A stretch of 64,000 nucleotides of DNA from DATLED01 sp035525495 (GCA_035525495.1 DATLED010000081.1:1-64000); one strand, 5' to 3'; shown: positions 1 through 9,407, counted from the stretch's first letter. Notes: generated from the sequence alone by a model not told the origin. Made by a program: numbers and translations.

Positions 1-1168
1 CGTCGGCCCGCGCCTGCGGTACGGACGCCGCCGCCAGGGCCGTGCGCTCCTCGACGGTGGGTGCGAACCAGAGCAGGCCGCCGGGGCGTCCCTTGAAGAT
101 GGCGACCGTGCCCTCGTCCAGGCCGACGAAGTAGGCGCCGCGCGCGTAGAGGCCGACGGCGACTCCCGCGCCGGCGACGACCAGCAGCAGCACGACGAGG
201 AAGGCGACGACTCGAGGCGTGACCCGACGTGACGGCTCGTCGTGGACCTGGACCTCGCCTTCGTCGGACCCCCAGGGGTTGCCGTCCGACCGCTCCTCGC
301 GGGCCAGGCGCCGGAGCTCGGCGTTGCGCTGGTCGGCCGTCATCAGGCCGCTGGCCGACGGCGCTTCACGACGGACAGCAGCGCGGGGCGGAGGGGCGGG
401 GTCGTCGGCCAGCACCTCGCTGGCGGTCTCCGCCCGCCCCTCGTCGTCGACCACGTCGACGACGACGACGCTGATGTTGTCGCCACCGCCGTTGGCGTTG
501 GCCTGGTCGACGAGCGTGCGGGCGGCGTCGGACGGGTCGCCGGTCGTCCGCAGCACCCGCGCGATGGCCGAGTCGTCGACCTCGTTGTAGAGGCCGTCGC
601 TGCAGATGAGGAGGCGGTCCCCGACGTAGGGAACGAGGTTCTGGATGTCCGGGCCCTCGCCGAACGATGGCCCGAGGACTCTGGTGACGATGTTCCGGCG
701 GGGGTCGACGGCGGCTTCGGCCTTCGTGAGCTGGCCGCGCCGGTACAGCTCTTCGGGAAGGCTGTGGTCGTCGGTCAGCTGGCTGAGTTCGCCGTTGCGC
801 ATGAGGTAGATGCGGGAGTCGCCGATGTTGGCGACCGCCAGCAGCCCTTCGTCGTCAGTGTCGACGAGGGCGACGACGGCCAGCGTCGTGCCCATGTCGC
901 GCAGGTCTGCGGTCGTGTTCGATTCCGTGACGACGGCATCGTTGGCGGCGACGATCGCGCGTTCGAGACCCTCGGCGCCCGCGTCCCGGTCGAAGTTGGC
1001 GCGGAGCGCTTCGATGGCGGTGAGCGAAGCCACTTCGCCGCCAAGGTGACCGCCCATCCCGTCGGCCACGGCGAAGATGCCGTTGGCCTCGAGGATCATG
1101 TCCTGGTTGATCGTTCGGCGAGGGTTGCGGCCGATGTCGGTGGCGGATCCGCTGCGGAGAACCGTCAC
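1..1168 (-). CDS. pstP: PP2C-family protein serine/threonine phosphatase (PstP/Stp type), 3'-truncated by window edge
   Basis: This gene encodes a membrane-anchored Mn/Mg-dependent phosphatase that would reverse Ser/Thr kinase signalling (PknA/PknB targets in actinobacteria). The cytoplasmic domain starts at a GTG and shows the PP2C metal-binding signatures NQD, DGMGGH, GDSRIYL, SDGLYNE and GGDNISVVVVD. A proline/charge-rich linker follows, then one transmembrane helix (VVAFLVVLLLVVAGAGVAVG) and the start of an extracellular part that continues beyond position 1. Its GTG overlaps the TGA of the upstream FHA gene by four bases (GTGA), so the two are translationally coupled. In this family rodA, a penicillin-binding protein and pknA/B genes usually follow and would lie outside the window. 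No catalytic residue looks changed. Confidence 0.93.
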   Translation of the reverse strand, partial: MTVLRSGSATDIGRNPRRTINQDMILEANGIFAVADGMGGHLGGEVASLTAIEALRANFDRDAGAEGLERAIVAANDAVVTESNTTADLRDMGTTLAVVALVDTDDEGLLAVANIGDSRIYLMRNGELSQLTDDHSLPEELYRRGQLTKAEAAVDPRRNIVTRVLGPSFGEGPDIQNLVPYVGDRLLICSDGLYNEVDDSAIARVLRTTGDPSDAARTLVDQANANGGGDNISVVVVDVVDDEGRAETASEVLADDPAPPPRAAVRREAPSASGLMTADQRNAELRRLAREERSDGNPWGSDEGEVQVHDEPSRRVTPRVVAFLVVLLLVVAGAGVAVGLYARGAYFVGLDEGTVAIFKGRPGGLLWFAPTVEERTALAAASVPQARAD

Positions 1169-1680
1169 TTCGCCACCTCGAGCACGGTCTTGCCGATCAT
1201 CAATCGGTCGCCGATCTTCAGCGCCAGGGGTCCGGCGACCTTCTCCTTTGCCTGCGTTCCACGCCGGTTGAGATAGGTGCCGTTGGTCGAGCCGAGGTCC
1301 TCGACGAAGAGCTGCCCGTCGCGTTGGAAGACACGGGCGTGGAGCTGCGAGGCGTAGGTGTCGTCCACCTTGACCTGGCACCCGGCCGCCCGTCCCACTG
1401 TGAGCTCCTCGGCGAGGTCGAAGGCCTGGCCCTTGCGGTTGGCCGGCTCGACGACCTTGAGCCTGGTCGGCGTACCCTTCGGCGCGGGCCCGGGCCGCTC
1501 GCGGCGGCCGACCATCGTGGGGCTCGAGGTGGGTCCTCCACCACCACGTGGCGGTCCGGCCGGCGACAGCTCGCGCGGGTTGGCGACCTCGGCCCAAACG
1601 GCGCGGAGCACGCGCAGGAAGAAGAGGTAGACGAGGAGCAGCAGGAGGAACTGCAGGATGCGGAGGAGCGATTCGGGCAT
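1165..1680 (-). CDS. fhaB: Membrane-anchored FHA-domain protein FhaB (FipA-like)
   Basis: A protein of 171 residues with an N-terminal hydrophobic helix (LLRILQFLLLLLVYLFFLRV) and a C-terminal forkhead-associated domain. The FHA core is visible as VGRAAGCQVKVDD, QLHARVF and DLGSTNGTYLNR, the phosphothreonine-binding signature. In actinobacteria FhaB/FipA couples kinase signalling to the division machinery. The start MPESLLRIL was chosen over a longer arginine-rich open frame because it places the membrane helix at the N-terminus and leaves an 8-base gap after fhaA. The 3' end overlaps the phosphatase start, giving the order fhaA-fhaB-pstP. Confidence 0.92.
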   Translation of the reverse strand: MPESLLRILQFLLLLLVYLFFLRVLRAVWAEVANPRELSPAGPPRGGGGPTSSPTMVGRRERPGPAPKGTPTRLKVVEPANRKGQAFDLAEELTVGRAAGCQVKVDDTYASQLHARVFQRDGQLFVEDLGSTNGTYLNRRGTQAKEKVAGPLALKIGDRLMIGKTVLEVAK

Positions 1681-1688
1681 GCGGCCGA

Positions 1689-2351
1689 TCAGCTCGCTTC
1701 GAAGCGGATGGTGTGGGTGCCGATGGTGATGGTGTCGCCGTCCTCGAGAGGGCGGGGGGACTTCACGCCCGCGCCGTTCACCTTCGTGCCGTTGAGCGAG
1801 CCGAGGTCGACGACGACGAAGCCCCCGTCCTCGCGGCGCACCTCGGCGTGCTGGCGGCTGATCTCCTGGTCGTTGAGGACGACGTCGCAATCGGGGTGGC
1901 GACCGATGGTGACGGGATCGAGGGCGATGCGGACGCGGCTGCCGTCAGGGGGGACCAGGCTCCCGGTGGGGCCGCCACCTTCGCCCTCGGCCATGTCCGA
2001 GCTGACGAGGAACTCGCCGGTGCCGAGCTTGTCGTCGATCTCGAAGGTCACGTCGACGGGCCCGACCAGGACGTACCCCTCTTCACGGGCGTGCTCCCGG
2101 ACGTAGCCGGCGAGATCGCGGGTGATCGCCTGCTCCATCTTCGAGATGACGTTCTCGTGGTCCTCCTGGCTCACGGCCACCCGGAACTCGTTCGGCGCGA
2201 TGAGGCCGCGGACCCCGACCGTGCGACGGACGTCCATCTCGCGAGTCAGGCGCCGACCGACCTCGATCGGGGTCAGCCCGCGGCGGAACGCCTTGGCGAA
2301 GACACCCTCGACGAGACGTTCGAGTCGACGCTCGAACTCCTGCAGTGCCAT
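1689..2351 (-). CDS. fhaA: FHA-domain protein FhaA with DUF3662 N-terminal domain
   Basis: A 220-residue cytoplasmic protein. Residues 1-120 form the DUF3662 domain (begins MALQEFERRLERLVEG and includes the REMD and APNEF segments). A short glycine-rich linker leads to a C-terminal FHA domain (TIGRHPDCDVVLND, ISRQHAEV, DLGSLNGTKVNG). FhaA binds phosphorylated partners such as the pseudokinase MviN/MurJ complex in mycobacteria and tunes peptidoglycan synthesis. It is the first gene of the minus-strand trio fhaA-fhaB-pstP, with its start just upstream of a divergent tRNA-Leu. The length is rather short, because the linker found in mycobacterial FhaA is nearly absent. Confidence 0.93.
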   Translation of the reverse strand: MALQEFERRLERLVEGVFAKAFRRGLTPIEVGRRLTREMDVRRTVGVRGLIAPNEFRVAVSQEDHENVISKMEQAITRDLAGYVREHAREEGYVLVGPVDVTFEIDDKLGTGEFLVSSDMAEGEGGGPTGSLVPPDGSRVRIALDPVTIGRHPDCDVVLNDQEISRQHAEVRREDGGFVVVDLGSLNGTKVNGAGVKSPRPLEDGDTITIGTHTIRFEAS

Positions 2352-2438
2352 GGTCCGCGGAGCCTACCCACGCAGTGTTCATCTGAACTCGCACTGGCTG
2401 GTGGGCGGCTGTCGTCGGGTAGATTGAGCGCTTCACTC

Positions 2439-2522
<84 letters not shown>

Positions 2523-2713
2523 CCACCACTCGCTTGTCGCCCGTGGCGACCATAGGTGCCACGTGAGCGCCTTCACGACCGCGACCGCCACATGAACGCG
2601 AGTCGCGAGAGTTCAACGGCCCGACCGCAGCTCAGGATCAAGGACGACCTCCGGTCGGCGTCGTAGGCCGACGGAGTCAACTCCACAGGCGGTTCACAGG
2701 AGACGGGTGCAGG

Positions 2714-2971
2714 ATGAGCAACATGCACGAGGCTCCCGAGCCATGGACGGCGAAGGCCCGCTGTCGCACGCTCGATCCCGAGATCTTCTTCCCGACCGAC
2801 GGCCTCGGCGTCCAGCGGGCGGCGGCCATCTGCGCGCAGTGCCCGGTGGCCGAGCCGTGCCTCGAGTACGCCATGCGCAACCACATCCCGCACGGCGTGT
2901 TCGGCGGGCTTTCCGAGCGAGCTCGAGCACGGCTCCGACGGAGCCGGACGGCTGGCGCCCGCCGGCGGTGA
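2714..2971 (+). CDS. WhiB-family iron-sulphur transcriptional regulator
   Basis: An 85-residue protein with the four-cysteine WhiB arrangement: Cys17, then Cys40-x2-Cys43-x5-Cys49. These would hold a [4Fe-4S] cluster. The GVFGG turn (usually GVWGG) and a basic C-terminal tail complete the fold. WhiB proteins bind sigma factor region 4 and control development, redox or stress genes. The class cannot be assigned from sequence alone. An AGGAG about 10 bases before ATG supports the start. It is transcribed alone between tRNA-Leu and a histidine kinase. Confidence 0.93.
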   Translation: MSNMHEAPEPWTAKARCRTLDPEIFFPTDGLGVQRAAAICAQCPVAEPCLEYAMRNHIPHGVFGGLSERARARLRRSRTAGARRR

Positions 2972-3106
2972 CGCTGCCGGACACCGCCGCCAGCTGGTCG
3001 TCGGCCACGAGCAGCTTGCGCGCGCAACGCTCAGAGCGCGCTGTGCGTCGAAGGGTGAACGCCCCGAGGTGGTCGTGCGGGGCGTGCCTTTGGCAAGGTG
3101 TACCCG

Positions 3107-4966
3107 ATGGCAGACGGCCCCCACGCGGCGCAAGAACCGCGATCGGTGCCAGACGCCGCCACGCTCGCCGACGTCCTGACCCGCTTGCCGACCGCTGTAG
3201 TGCTCATCGACGAGGACGGCCACGCCGTCTGGTCCAACGACGTCGTCCGCGACCTCACCCGACGGTCCGGCGACGAGGGACCGACGCGCTTGCTCGCGGC
3301 CGTGAGCGAAGCGGTGAAGAGTGCGACGCCGGTCGGCGAGACCGGGAACGCCCTGTTGCACGCCCGCCTCCCGACCGATCGGGGCCTCCTCGAGCGCGAG
3401 CTCTGGACGACCTTCGCCGGGGGTTCCGAGGGGCGCCTTCGCATCGCCGCCTTCGCGCCCGACGAAGAGTCCGCGCTGGGACCCGCGTCGGCCGACGAGC
3501 ACACGCACCGCCTGGAGGCGATGCTGGCCCACACCGAGGACCTCATCACCTTGCTCGGCGCCGACGGGACCATCCGGGCGTCGAACGCTGCAGCAGGTCG
3601 CCTGACGGGGTTCAGCGGCGGCGGCGTCAACGGACGCAACGCCCTCGACTTCGTCCACCCCGATGACGTCGCGGTGGCCACCGGCACGCTGAACGACGTG
3701 CTCGACCGGCCGGGCGGGACCGTACGGGCCTCGCTCCGGGTGCGCTTCGCCGACGACACCTGGCACGACGTCGAGGCATCGGTGACGAACCTCCTCGACG
3801 ACCGGTCGGTCGCCAGTCTCGTCATCTCGATGCACGATGTAACCGACCGCGTGCTCGCCGACCAGCGCGTGGTGAAGAGCGAGGCGCAGATGCGCTCGCT
3901 GGTCGAGAACCTCACGGACGTGATCGTCGTGCTCGACAACCGATTCGAGATCGTCTACGCCACGCCGGGGATCGAGCAGATCATCGATGCTCCGGCGGCG
4001 ACGAACGTCGGGATGAGCGCGTTCAACGACGTCCACCCGGACGACCTCGACGACGTGGTCACGAAGATCGGCGCGCTGGCGTCGGCACCACTGGGCGAGG
4101 CGGCGCGTGTGGAGCTGCGACTCGAGGAGCGGCCGCGGTCGGGGCGGTGGCGGTGGATCGAGGCGACGGCGGTCAACCGACTGCAGGATCCGAACGTGCA
4201 GGGGATGGTGTGCACGCTTCGCGACGTGACCGAGGCGAAGGCGGCGGCCGAGGAGCTGCGGCGCGCCTTCGACCAGCTCAGCGAGCTCGACGCGCTGAAG
4301 GACCAGTTCCTGGCGTCGGTGTCGCACGAGATGCGCACGCCGCTGGCCATCATCATCGGGTTCGCGGACCTGCTCGGACGCGGCGATGAGCTCGACGCCT
4401 CGGTGCGGGCCGAGGCGATCGACCGGGTGCGGTCGAGCGCTGCCGAGATGCGGACGATGGTCGACAACCTCCTCGACTTCAGCGCGCTCGAGGCAGGGAG
4501 GCTGTCGGTGGTACTGAAGTCGGTGCGCGTCGCCCACACGGTTGCCTTCGTGCTCAACACCATCCGCGCGGTGCTGTCGGAACACGCGGTCGAAGTCGAC
4601 GTCCCCGAGGACCTCCAGTGCCAGGCGGATCACGACGCTCTCGATCGAATCCTCCGCAACCTCCTCACCAATGCCGCCAGGTACTCCCAACCGGGGAGCG
4701 CCATTCGGGTCGTCGCCGAGTCCGAACGCGACGGAGGAGTGCGCATCGACGTGACGGATGAGGGCGTCGGCATCCCCGAGGACCAGCTCGGCCACGTGTT
4801 CGAGCGGCTCCATCGGGGGCCGGACGCGTCGTTCGTGTCGCGTGGCGCAGGTGTCGGGCTGAACATGGTGAAGCGCTACGCGGAGCTCATGGGCGGATCC
4901 GTGTCGGTGCGTTCGACGGCCGGGGCGGGCTCGACGTTCTCGGTGCGGCTCGGCGCAGTGCAGTAG
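3107..4966 (+). CDS. Multi-PAS sensor histidine kinase
   Basis: A soluble sensor kinase of 619 residues; no membrane helix is seen. It has three PAS-like segments (roughly residues 20-75, 135-255 and 260-380; the second and third carry the typical DVHPDD/FVHPDD and DVTE/DVTDR ends). The transmitter follows: H-box SVSHEMRTPL with the phospho-accepting His at about 407, N-box LRNLLTNAARYS, and G-boxes DEGVGIP and GAGVGLNMVK. The ATG at 3107 is preferred over GTG 3098 because AAGG lies eight bases upstream. No response regulator is adjacent, so the kinase is an orphan. The next gene, an acyltransferase, follows after eight bases and may be co-transcribed. Confidence 0.9.
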   Translation: MADGPHAAQEPRSVPDAATLADVLTRLPTAVVLIDEDGHAVWSNDVVRDLTRRSGDEGPTRLLAAVSEAVKSATPVGETGNALLHARLPTDRGLLERELWTTFAGGSEGRLRIAAFAPDEESALGPASADEHTHRLEAMLAHTEDLITLLGADGTIRASNAAAGRLTGFSGGGVNGRNALDFVHPDDVAVATGTLNDVLDRPGGTVRASLRVRFADDTWHDVEASVTNLLDDRSVASLVISMHDVTDRVLADQRVVKSEAQMRSLVENLTDVIVVLDNRFEIVYATPGIEQIIDAPAATNVGMSAFNDVHPDDLDDVVTKIGALASAPLGEAARVELRLEERPRSGRWRWIEATAVNRLQDPNVQGMVCTLRDVTEAKAAAEELRRAFDQLSELDALKDQFLASVSHEMRTPLAIIIGFADLLGRGDELDASVRAEAIDRVRSSAAEMRTMVDNLLDFSALEAGRLSVVLKSVRVAHTVAFVLNTIRAVLSEHAVEVDVPEDLQCQADHDALDRILRNLLTNAARYSQPGSAIRVVAESERDGGVRIDVTDEGVGIPEDQLGHVFERLHRGPDASFVSRGAGVGLNMVKRYAELMGGSVSVRSTAGAGSTFSVRLGAVQ

Positions 4967-4974
4967 GGGTCGGC

Positions 4975-5676
4975 GTGTTCCCGAGGACGAGGCGGTCACC
5001 GAGGACTCGGGCGCTCTTCGCGAGCGTGATCCACCGGGCGTGGGCGTGGATCAGCGTCGTCGGTGCGGTCTCGCCGGACGACGAGCGCGGCAGGCGGTAC
5101 CGCCGACTCGGGAGGGGGAGCCTGTTGGCCTTTCCCCCGGGACCCATCATCGGCGAGCACTGGATCAGCATCGGCGAGGAGACGTTGCTCGGCCCGCACG
5201 TGAGTCTGGCGGCTGGGCTACCCGGTGAGCCGATGTCGCGCGAGCGCGAGCCGATCCTGGTCATCGGCGATCGGTGCAACATCGGCCGCGGCAGCTCGAT
5301 CAACGGGCGAGAGCGGATCGTCATCGAGGACGATGTCACGACGGGTCCGAACGTCTATGTCACCGACCACAACCACCGGTACGACCATCTCGAGCTCCCG
5401 ATCGGGCAGCAGTGGGTGAGTGCGGCGCCGGTCCGGATCGGCGCCGGCTCATGGCTCGCGACCGGCGTCATCGTGCTGCCCGGTGCCGACATCGGGCGAA
5501 ACGTCACTATCGCCGCGGGGTCGGTCGTGCGGGGGACCATCCCGGATCACTCCGTCGCCGCAGGCGCGCCGGCGAAGGTCGTGCGACGCCACGTCGACGG
5601 CAAGGGGTGGGTTCCGCCGTTCGACCCGCCGCTCGGGCCGATACCCCCGTTCTGGCCCGGTGGCGAGGACCGGTAG
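4975..5676 (+). CDS. Left-handed beta-helix (hexapeptide-repeat) acyltransferase
   Basis: A 233-residue protein with hexapeptide repeats typical of sugar O-acetyltransferases (WbbJ/MaT type): IGEHWISIGEETLLGPHV, IGRGSSINGRERIVIEDDV, VRIGAGSWLATGVIVLPGAD and IGRNVTIAAGSVV. The DHNHRY segment supplies the catalytic histidine region, and the standard end PDHSVAAGAPAKVVR is present. The substrate cannot be told. The start is GTG, eight bases after the histidine kinase stop. It converges with the deacetylase gene, with only six bases between stops. Confidence 0.85.
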   Translation: MFPRTRRSPRTRALFASVIHRAWAWISVVGAVSPDDERGRRYRRLGRGSLLAFPPGPIIGEHWISIGEETLLGPHVSLAAGLPGEPMSREREPILVIGDRCNIGRGSSINGRERIVIEDDVTTGPNVYVTDHNHRYDHLELPIGQQWVSAAPVRIGAGSWLATGVIVLPGADIGRNVTIAAGSVVRGTIPDHSVAAGAPAKVVRRHVDGKGWVPPFDPPLGPIPPFWPGGEDR

Positions 5677-5682
5677 CTCGTA

Positions 5683-6699
5683 TCAGCTCGACGCTTCCAG
5701 CACCTCGTCGCGCCGGCGGCGCAGGAAGGCGAGGGCCTCGATGCCAGGCCCGCCCGCCGTTGCCCCTTCAGGCCGGAAGCGTTCACCGAGCAGCGCGGCC
5801 GCCGCCGCGCCCACCGACAGCCGCAACGCGTCGAGGTCGTAGCCGCCCTCCAGGAAGAGGACCGTCCGTCCACCCGAAGGCGCGTAGGAGCGAACGGTCG
5901 CTGCCAGGTCGGCGAAATCCCCGGCGCTGAGATCGAGGTCGGCGAGCGGGTCCGAGCGATGGCCGTCGAAACCGGCCGACACGAGGACCCACGTGGGAGC
6001 GAACGCCTCGACCGCCGGCGTGACCGTCGTCGCCATCGCCTCCGACAGCACGTCCCCGGTCGCACCGGCCGGCACCGGAAGGTTCAGCGTCAGCCCGCGC
6101 GCCGACGGACCGCCGACCTCGTCGACGTACCCGCTATTGGGATAGAGCCCCCGTTGGTGCATCGAGACGAACAGCACCCTCGGGTCGTCCCAGAACGCCG
6201 CCTGCGTCCCGTTGCCGTGGTGCACGTCCCAGTCGATCACCGCGACGCGCTCGCCCCGGGTAGCCAGCAATGCCGCGGCGACGGCGACGTTGTTCAACAG
6301 GCAGAACCCCATCGCCTTGTCGGGCGTCGCGTGGTGGCCCGGCGGGCGGACCAGCACCAAGGCCGCATCGGCGACCCCGGCATCGAGGCCCTCGATCACC
6401 GCCAGCCCCGCGCCGGCCGCCAACAACGCCGTCGGCCACGACCCGGGCACGGTCGCCGTCGGGCCCTCCAGCTCGACACTCGCGCGACACGCCGCCTCGA
6501 CCCGGTCGAGGTGGTCGCCCGGGTGCACGAGCTCCAGCTCGGCGCGCGTCGCCTCCCGCCGAGGAGCGCTGACGATCGCGTCGTGTAGCCCGGCCTCGAC
6601 GAGCCCGTCGAGTGCGGCGCGGGTGCGCGCCCGCCGCTCCGGATGACCGGCCCACGTCTCGTGGCGATCTTCGGTGTCGTTGCTGGCGACGAGGAGCAT
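5683..6699 (-). CDS. Histone deacetylase family (AcuC-like) amidohydrolase
   Basis: A zinc-dependent deacetylase of the arginase/deacetylase fold, 338 residues. It shows the RPPGHHA motif (charge-relay histidine pair), the zinc ligands in DWDVHHGNGTQ and in SAGFDGHRSDPL, and the C-terminal LEGGYDLDAL with the transition-state tyrosine. The start MLLVASNDT overlaps the TGA of the upstream acetyltransferase gene by one base. AcuC homologues deacetylate acetyl-CoA synthetase or polyamines. Pairing with a Pat-like acetyltransferase suggests an acetylation/deacetylation couple (inference). Confidence 0.92.
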   Translation of the reverse strand: MLLVASNDTEDRHETWAGHPERRARTRAALDGLVEAGLHDAIVSAPRREATRAELELVHPGDHLDRVEAACRASVELEGPTATVPGSWPTALLAAGAGLAVIEGLDAGVADAALVLVRPPGHHATPDKAMGFCLLNNVAVAAALLATRGERVAVIDWDVHHGNGTQAAFWDDPRVLFVSMHQRGLYPNSGYVDEVGGPSARGLTLNLPVPAGATGDVLSEAMATTVTPAVEAFAPTWVLVSAGFDGHRSDPLADLDLSAGDFADLAATVRSYAPSGGRTVLFLEGGYDLDALRLSVGAAAAALLGERFRPEGATAGGPGIEALAFLRRRRDEVLEASS

Positions 6700-9113
6700 C
6701 AGCGAAGCCTTCTGAGCAGGGGACCCGGTCCCGCCGGTGGTGAGGCGAGTCGAACCCGTGCCCCGCCGATGGCGATGCCACGGGGGGATGTCACGACCGG
6801 CGACAGCTCGAGCTCGGCGAGCTCGGGCACGCCTTCGGCAAGCGCGCTGACGCGCGCCAGCACGTCGAGCAACGCGGCCTCGTCGATCGGCGAGCGGCCC
6901 CCGTGTCCGAACAACAACGGCGCGAGCCGGACCGCGCGCACGAGCTCGGCGGCGTCGACATCGGTCAACGGCACGATGCGCGCCGCCCGGTCGTCGAGGA
7001 GGTCCGCTCCGACCCCGGCGAGGCCGAAGCTCAACAAAGGACCGAACGTCTTGTCGTCGAACAGTCCGACGACCGCGGTGATGCCGTCGTCGATCGTCGC
7101 GACGTCGTCGACCACCAAGCCGACGGCCGCGAGCAGCGAGGCCGTCTCCCCCTCGTCGAGCCACCGTCCCTGCGGCGTCGAGTCGCAGACGCGAACCGCC
7201 AACACCCGCGCGGCTGTGAGGTCGATCCCGGACGGTGCGACGATCCGACCTTCAGGGGCGTTGCGCCATGACGCGTAGGCGGCGGCGCGCCCGAAGGCCC
7301 GCACCGCCTGCTCCGGGAACGGGAAGATCGGGATCGGGTGGAGCTCGCCCTCGGTGCCCGCGACGACGCCCGGCGCCGGGAGGCCGCCGAGGTACGCGGC
7401 GATCACCGGCTTGTCGGCGCGTGTCGCCGAGGCGGCGGCGACGGCGAACGTGATGTCGTCGGCGGCATCAGCGATGAACGGCGTCCCGATGACGAGCACG
7501 GCGTCGACGGCGTCCTCGGCCAGAAGCGCCGCCACCCGAGCGCCGTACTCCTCGGATCCAGCATCGGCCGGAAGGTCGACGGGGTTCCCTCCCTCCACCA
7601 ACGCCAGCACGACGCCGGCGCTCGAGACCGCGTCCGCCGCCAGCACCCCTGGTCCCGACGCGTTCCCGAGGATGGCCAATCGAGGTCCTCGTGGGATCGG
7701 CTGGTGCGCCAACACCAGCCCGACGTCGAAGAGCTCGGCAACGGTGTCGACGCGGATCACGCCCGCCTGGCGGAACAGCGCGTCGAAGGTCACGTCGTTG
7801 CCGAGGTGGCGTCCGCTCTTCACGACGACGATCGGCTTCGACCGTGCCACCCTCTGCGCGATGCGGGCGAACTTCCGGGGATTTCCGAACGTCTCGAGGT
7901 ACAGAAGGATCACGTCGGTGTCGCCGTCGGCCTCCCAGTACTGGAGGAGGTCGTTGCCGCTCACGTCGGCGCGATTACCCACGGAGACGAAGCTCGAGAA
8001 CCCGATCCCCTGGCGGACCGCCTGCTGCAGCACCGCCGTCCCGAGCGCGCCCGACTGCGCGAGCAACGCGACGCGTCCCGGCTGCGGGAACACCGAGAGG
8101 AAGGTCGCGTCCATGGAAACCTCGGGCATCGTCGACAACACGCCCATGGCGTTGGGTCCGACGAGCCGCATGCCGTGGCCTCGCGCCATCCGCACGAGCT
8201 CCTGCTCGGAGGTCACGTCCACGTCCGAGCCGGTCTCGGCGAAACCCGACGAGACCACGAGGACCGCCCGCACGCCCTTCCGGCCGCAGGCATCGACCAC
8301 TGGGTGCACCTCAGGCGCCGGCACCGTGACGATGGCGAGGTCGACCTCGCCGGGGACGTCGCCGATCGTGGCGAAGGCGGCGACACCGGCGATCGACGTC
8401 GCCTCGGGGTTGACCGGAAACACCGGGCCGGTGAACTCGTGGAGCAGCAGGTTGCGCAGTATTTCGTGGCCGATCGATCCCGGCCGACGCGACGCGCCGA
8501 CGACGGCGATGGAGCGAGGCCGCAGGAGCGGCGCCATCGACTGCACCGATGCCCGCCGCTCGCGCTCGCCCATCGCCTCGACCGCTTCGGGCGTCGACGC
8601 GATCGGGAACTCGAGGTGGACGAGCCCGTCCGCGAAGCTCCGCTTCGCGACGAATCCAGCGTCGCGGAAGACGCCGAGCATCGCTCGGTTGTCGGCCATC
8701 GTGTCCGCGAAGAACGAGGTGATCCCTCGCTCGCGAGCCGCCGCCGCGAGGTGCTCGAGCAGGAGCGAACCGAGGCCGCGACCCTGATGCCGGTCCTCGA
8801 TCACGAACGCCACCTCGGCCTCGTCGCTGGCGGCCTTGCCGTCGTAGCGGGCGACACCGGCCATCTCCCCCCCGATGAGCGCGACCAGGGCCATGCGATG
8901 GCGGTAGTCGACGTTGGTGAAGCGGTGAACGTCCTTCGGCGGCAGCACGGGCCGCGGGGAGAAGAACCTTCGGTAGATCGTCTGCGCCGACAAGCGCGAG
9001 TGAAAGGCGACGAGTCCGTCCTCGTCTTCGGGGCGGATCGGGCGGACGTGGGCCGGCGTCCCGTCCCGGAGGAGCGCGTCGAGCTCCCACTCCCGGGGGT
9101 AGTTCTCGCCCAC
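6699..9113 (-). CDS. Pat-like protein: GNAT acetyltransferase fused to acyl-CoA synthetase (NDP-forming) domains
   Basis: An 804-residue protein. The N-terminus (about 15-175) is a GNAT domain with acetyl-CoA loop EDRHQGRGLGSLLLEHL. Next come a CoA-binding Rossmann domain (RSIAVVGASRRPGSIGHEIL) and two succinyl-CoA-ligase-like domains (ALLAQSGALGTAVLQQA, AILGNASGPGVLAADA). The C-terminal ATP-grasp is abnormal. The text passes from LLAAVGLVVDD almost directly to VVGLFDDKTFGPLLSFG, so roughly 90 residues that normally include the ATP-binding lysine and HK loop are missing. It may thus act as a regulated lysine acetyltransferase rather than a ligase (inference). The GTG start at 9113 is tentative. 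Confidence 0.85.
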   Translation of the reverse strand: MGENYPREWELDALLRDGTPAHVRPIRPEDEDGLVAFHSRLSAQTIYRRFFSPRPVLPPKDVHRFTNVDYRHRMALVALIGGEMAGVARYDGKAASDEAEVAFVIEDRHQGRGLGSLLLEHLAAAARERGITSFFADTMADNRAMLGVFRDAGFVAKRSFADGLVHLEFPIASTPEAVEAMGERERRASVQSMAPLLRPRSIAVVGASRRPGSIGHEILRNLLLHEFTGPVFPVNPEATSIAGVAAFATIGDVPGEVDLAIVTVPAPEVHPVVDACGRKGVRAVLVVSSGFAETGSDVDVTSEQELVRMARGHGMRLVGPNAMGVLSTMPEVSMDATFLSVFPQPGRVALLAQSGALGTAVLQQAVRQGIGFSSFVSVGNRADVSGNDLLQYWEADGDTDVILLYLETFGNPRKFARIAQRVARSKPIVVVKSGRHLGNDVTFDALFRQAGVIRVDTVAELFDVGLVLAHQPIPRGPRLAILGNASGPGVLAADAVSSAGVVLALVEGGNPVDLPADAGSEEYGARVAALLAEDAVDAVLVIGTPFIADAADDITFAVAAASATRADKPVIAAYLGGLPAPGVVAGTEGELHPIPIFPFPEQAVRAFGRAAAYASWRNAPEGRIVAPSGIDLTAARVLAVRVCDSTPQGRWLDEGETASLLAAVGLVVDDVATIDDGITAVVGLFDDKTFGPLLSFGLAGVGADLLDDRAARIVPLTDVDAAELVRAVRLAPLLFGHGGRSPIDEAALLDVLARVSALAEGVPELAELELSPVVTSPRGIAIGGARVRLASPPAGPGPLLRRLR

Positions 9114-9155
9114 GACGTCACCGTAGGTTCGATCGCCGCTAGCCGACGACCCGTC

Positions 9156-9407
9156 TCACCAGCCGTTGGACTCCTTGATCTCCTTGCACTCCGGGCAGAC
9201 CGGGTACTTCTCGGGATCGCGCGAGGGCACCCAGACCTTGCCGCACAGGGCCGTCACCGGCTCCCCGGTCACCATGCTGTGAAGAATGGCCTCACCACCG
9301 CCGATCACGTAGTGGGCGAAGCGGTCGTGGTCGCCATCGTCGAGCTTCGGCGCCGGCGAGCTCGTCTGGACATCCGCCTCGGGCGGGGCCGTGATGGTTT
9401 CCGTCAT
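9156..9407 (-). CDS. DUF3039 family zinc-ribbon-like protein
   Basis: An 83-residue protein typical of the actinobacterial DUF3039 family. It has a DHDRFAHYV segment, a TGEPVTALCGKVWVPSRDP core and a C-terminal CPEC knuckle; with the earlier Cys this makes a likely metal site. Function is unknown. The ATG at 9407 gives the usual family N-terminus (MTETITAPPE). A longer frame starts at 9425 but adds only six residues. It is divergent from the GGDEF-EAL gene, with 73 bases between. Confidence 0.85.
   Translation of the reverse strand: MTETITAPPEADVQTSSPAPKLDDGDHDRFAHYVIGGGEAILHSMVTGEPVTALCGKVWVPSRDPEKYPVCPECKEIKESNGW

Noticed and set aside
242..1276. Long plus-strand open frame opposite the phosphatase and FHA genes
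   Set aside because: Low-complexity translation, no domain, and fully antisense to three well-supported genes. High GC makes such shadows common.
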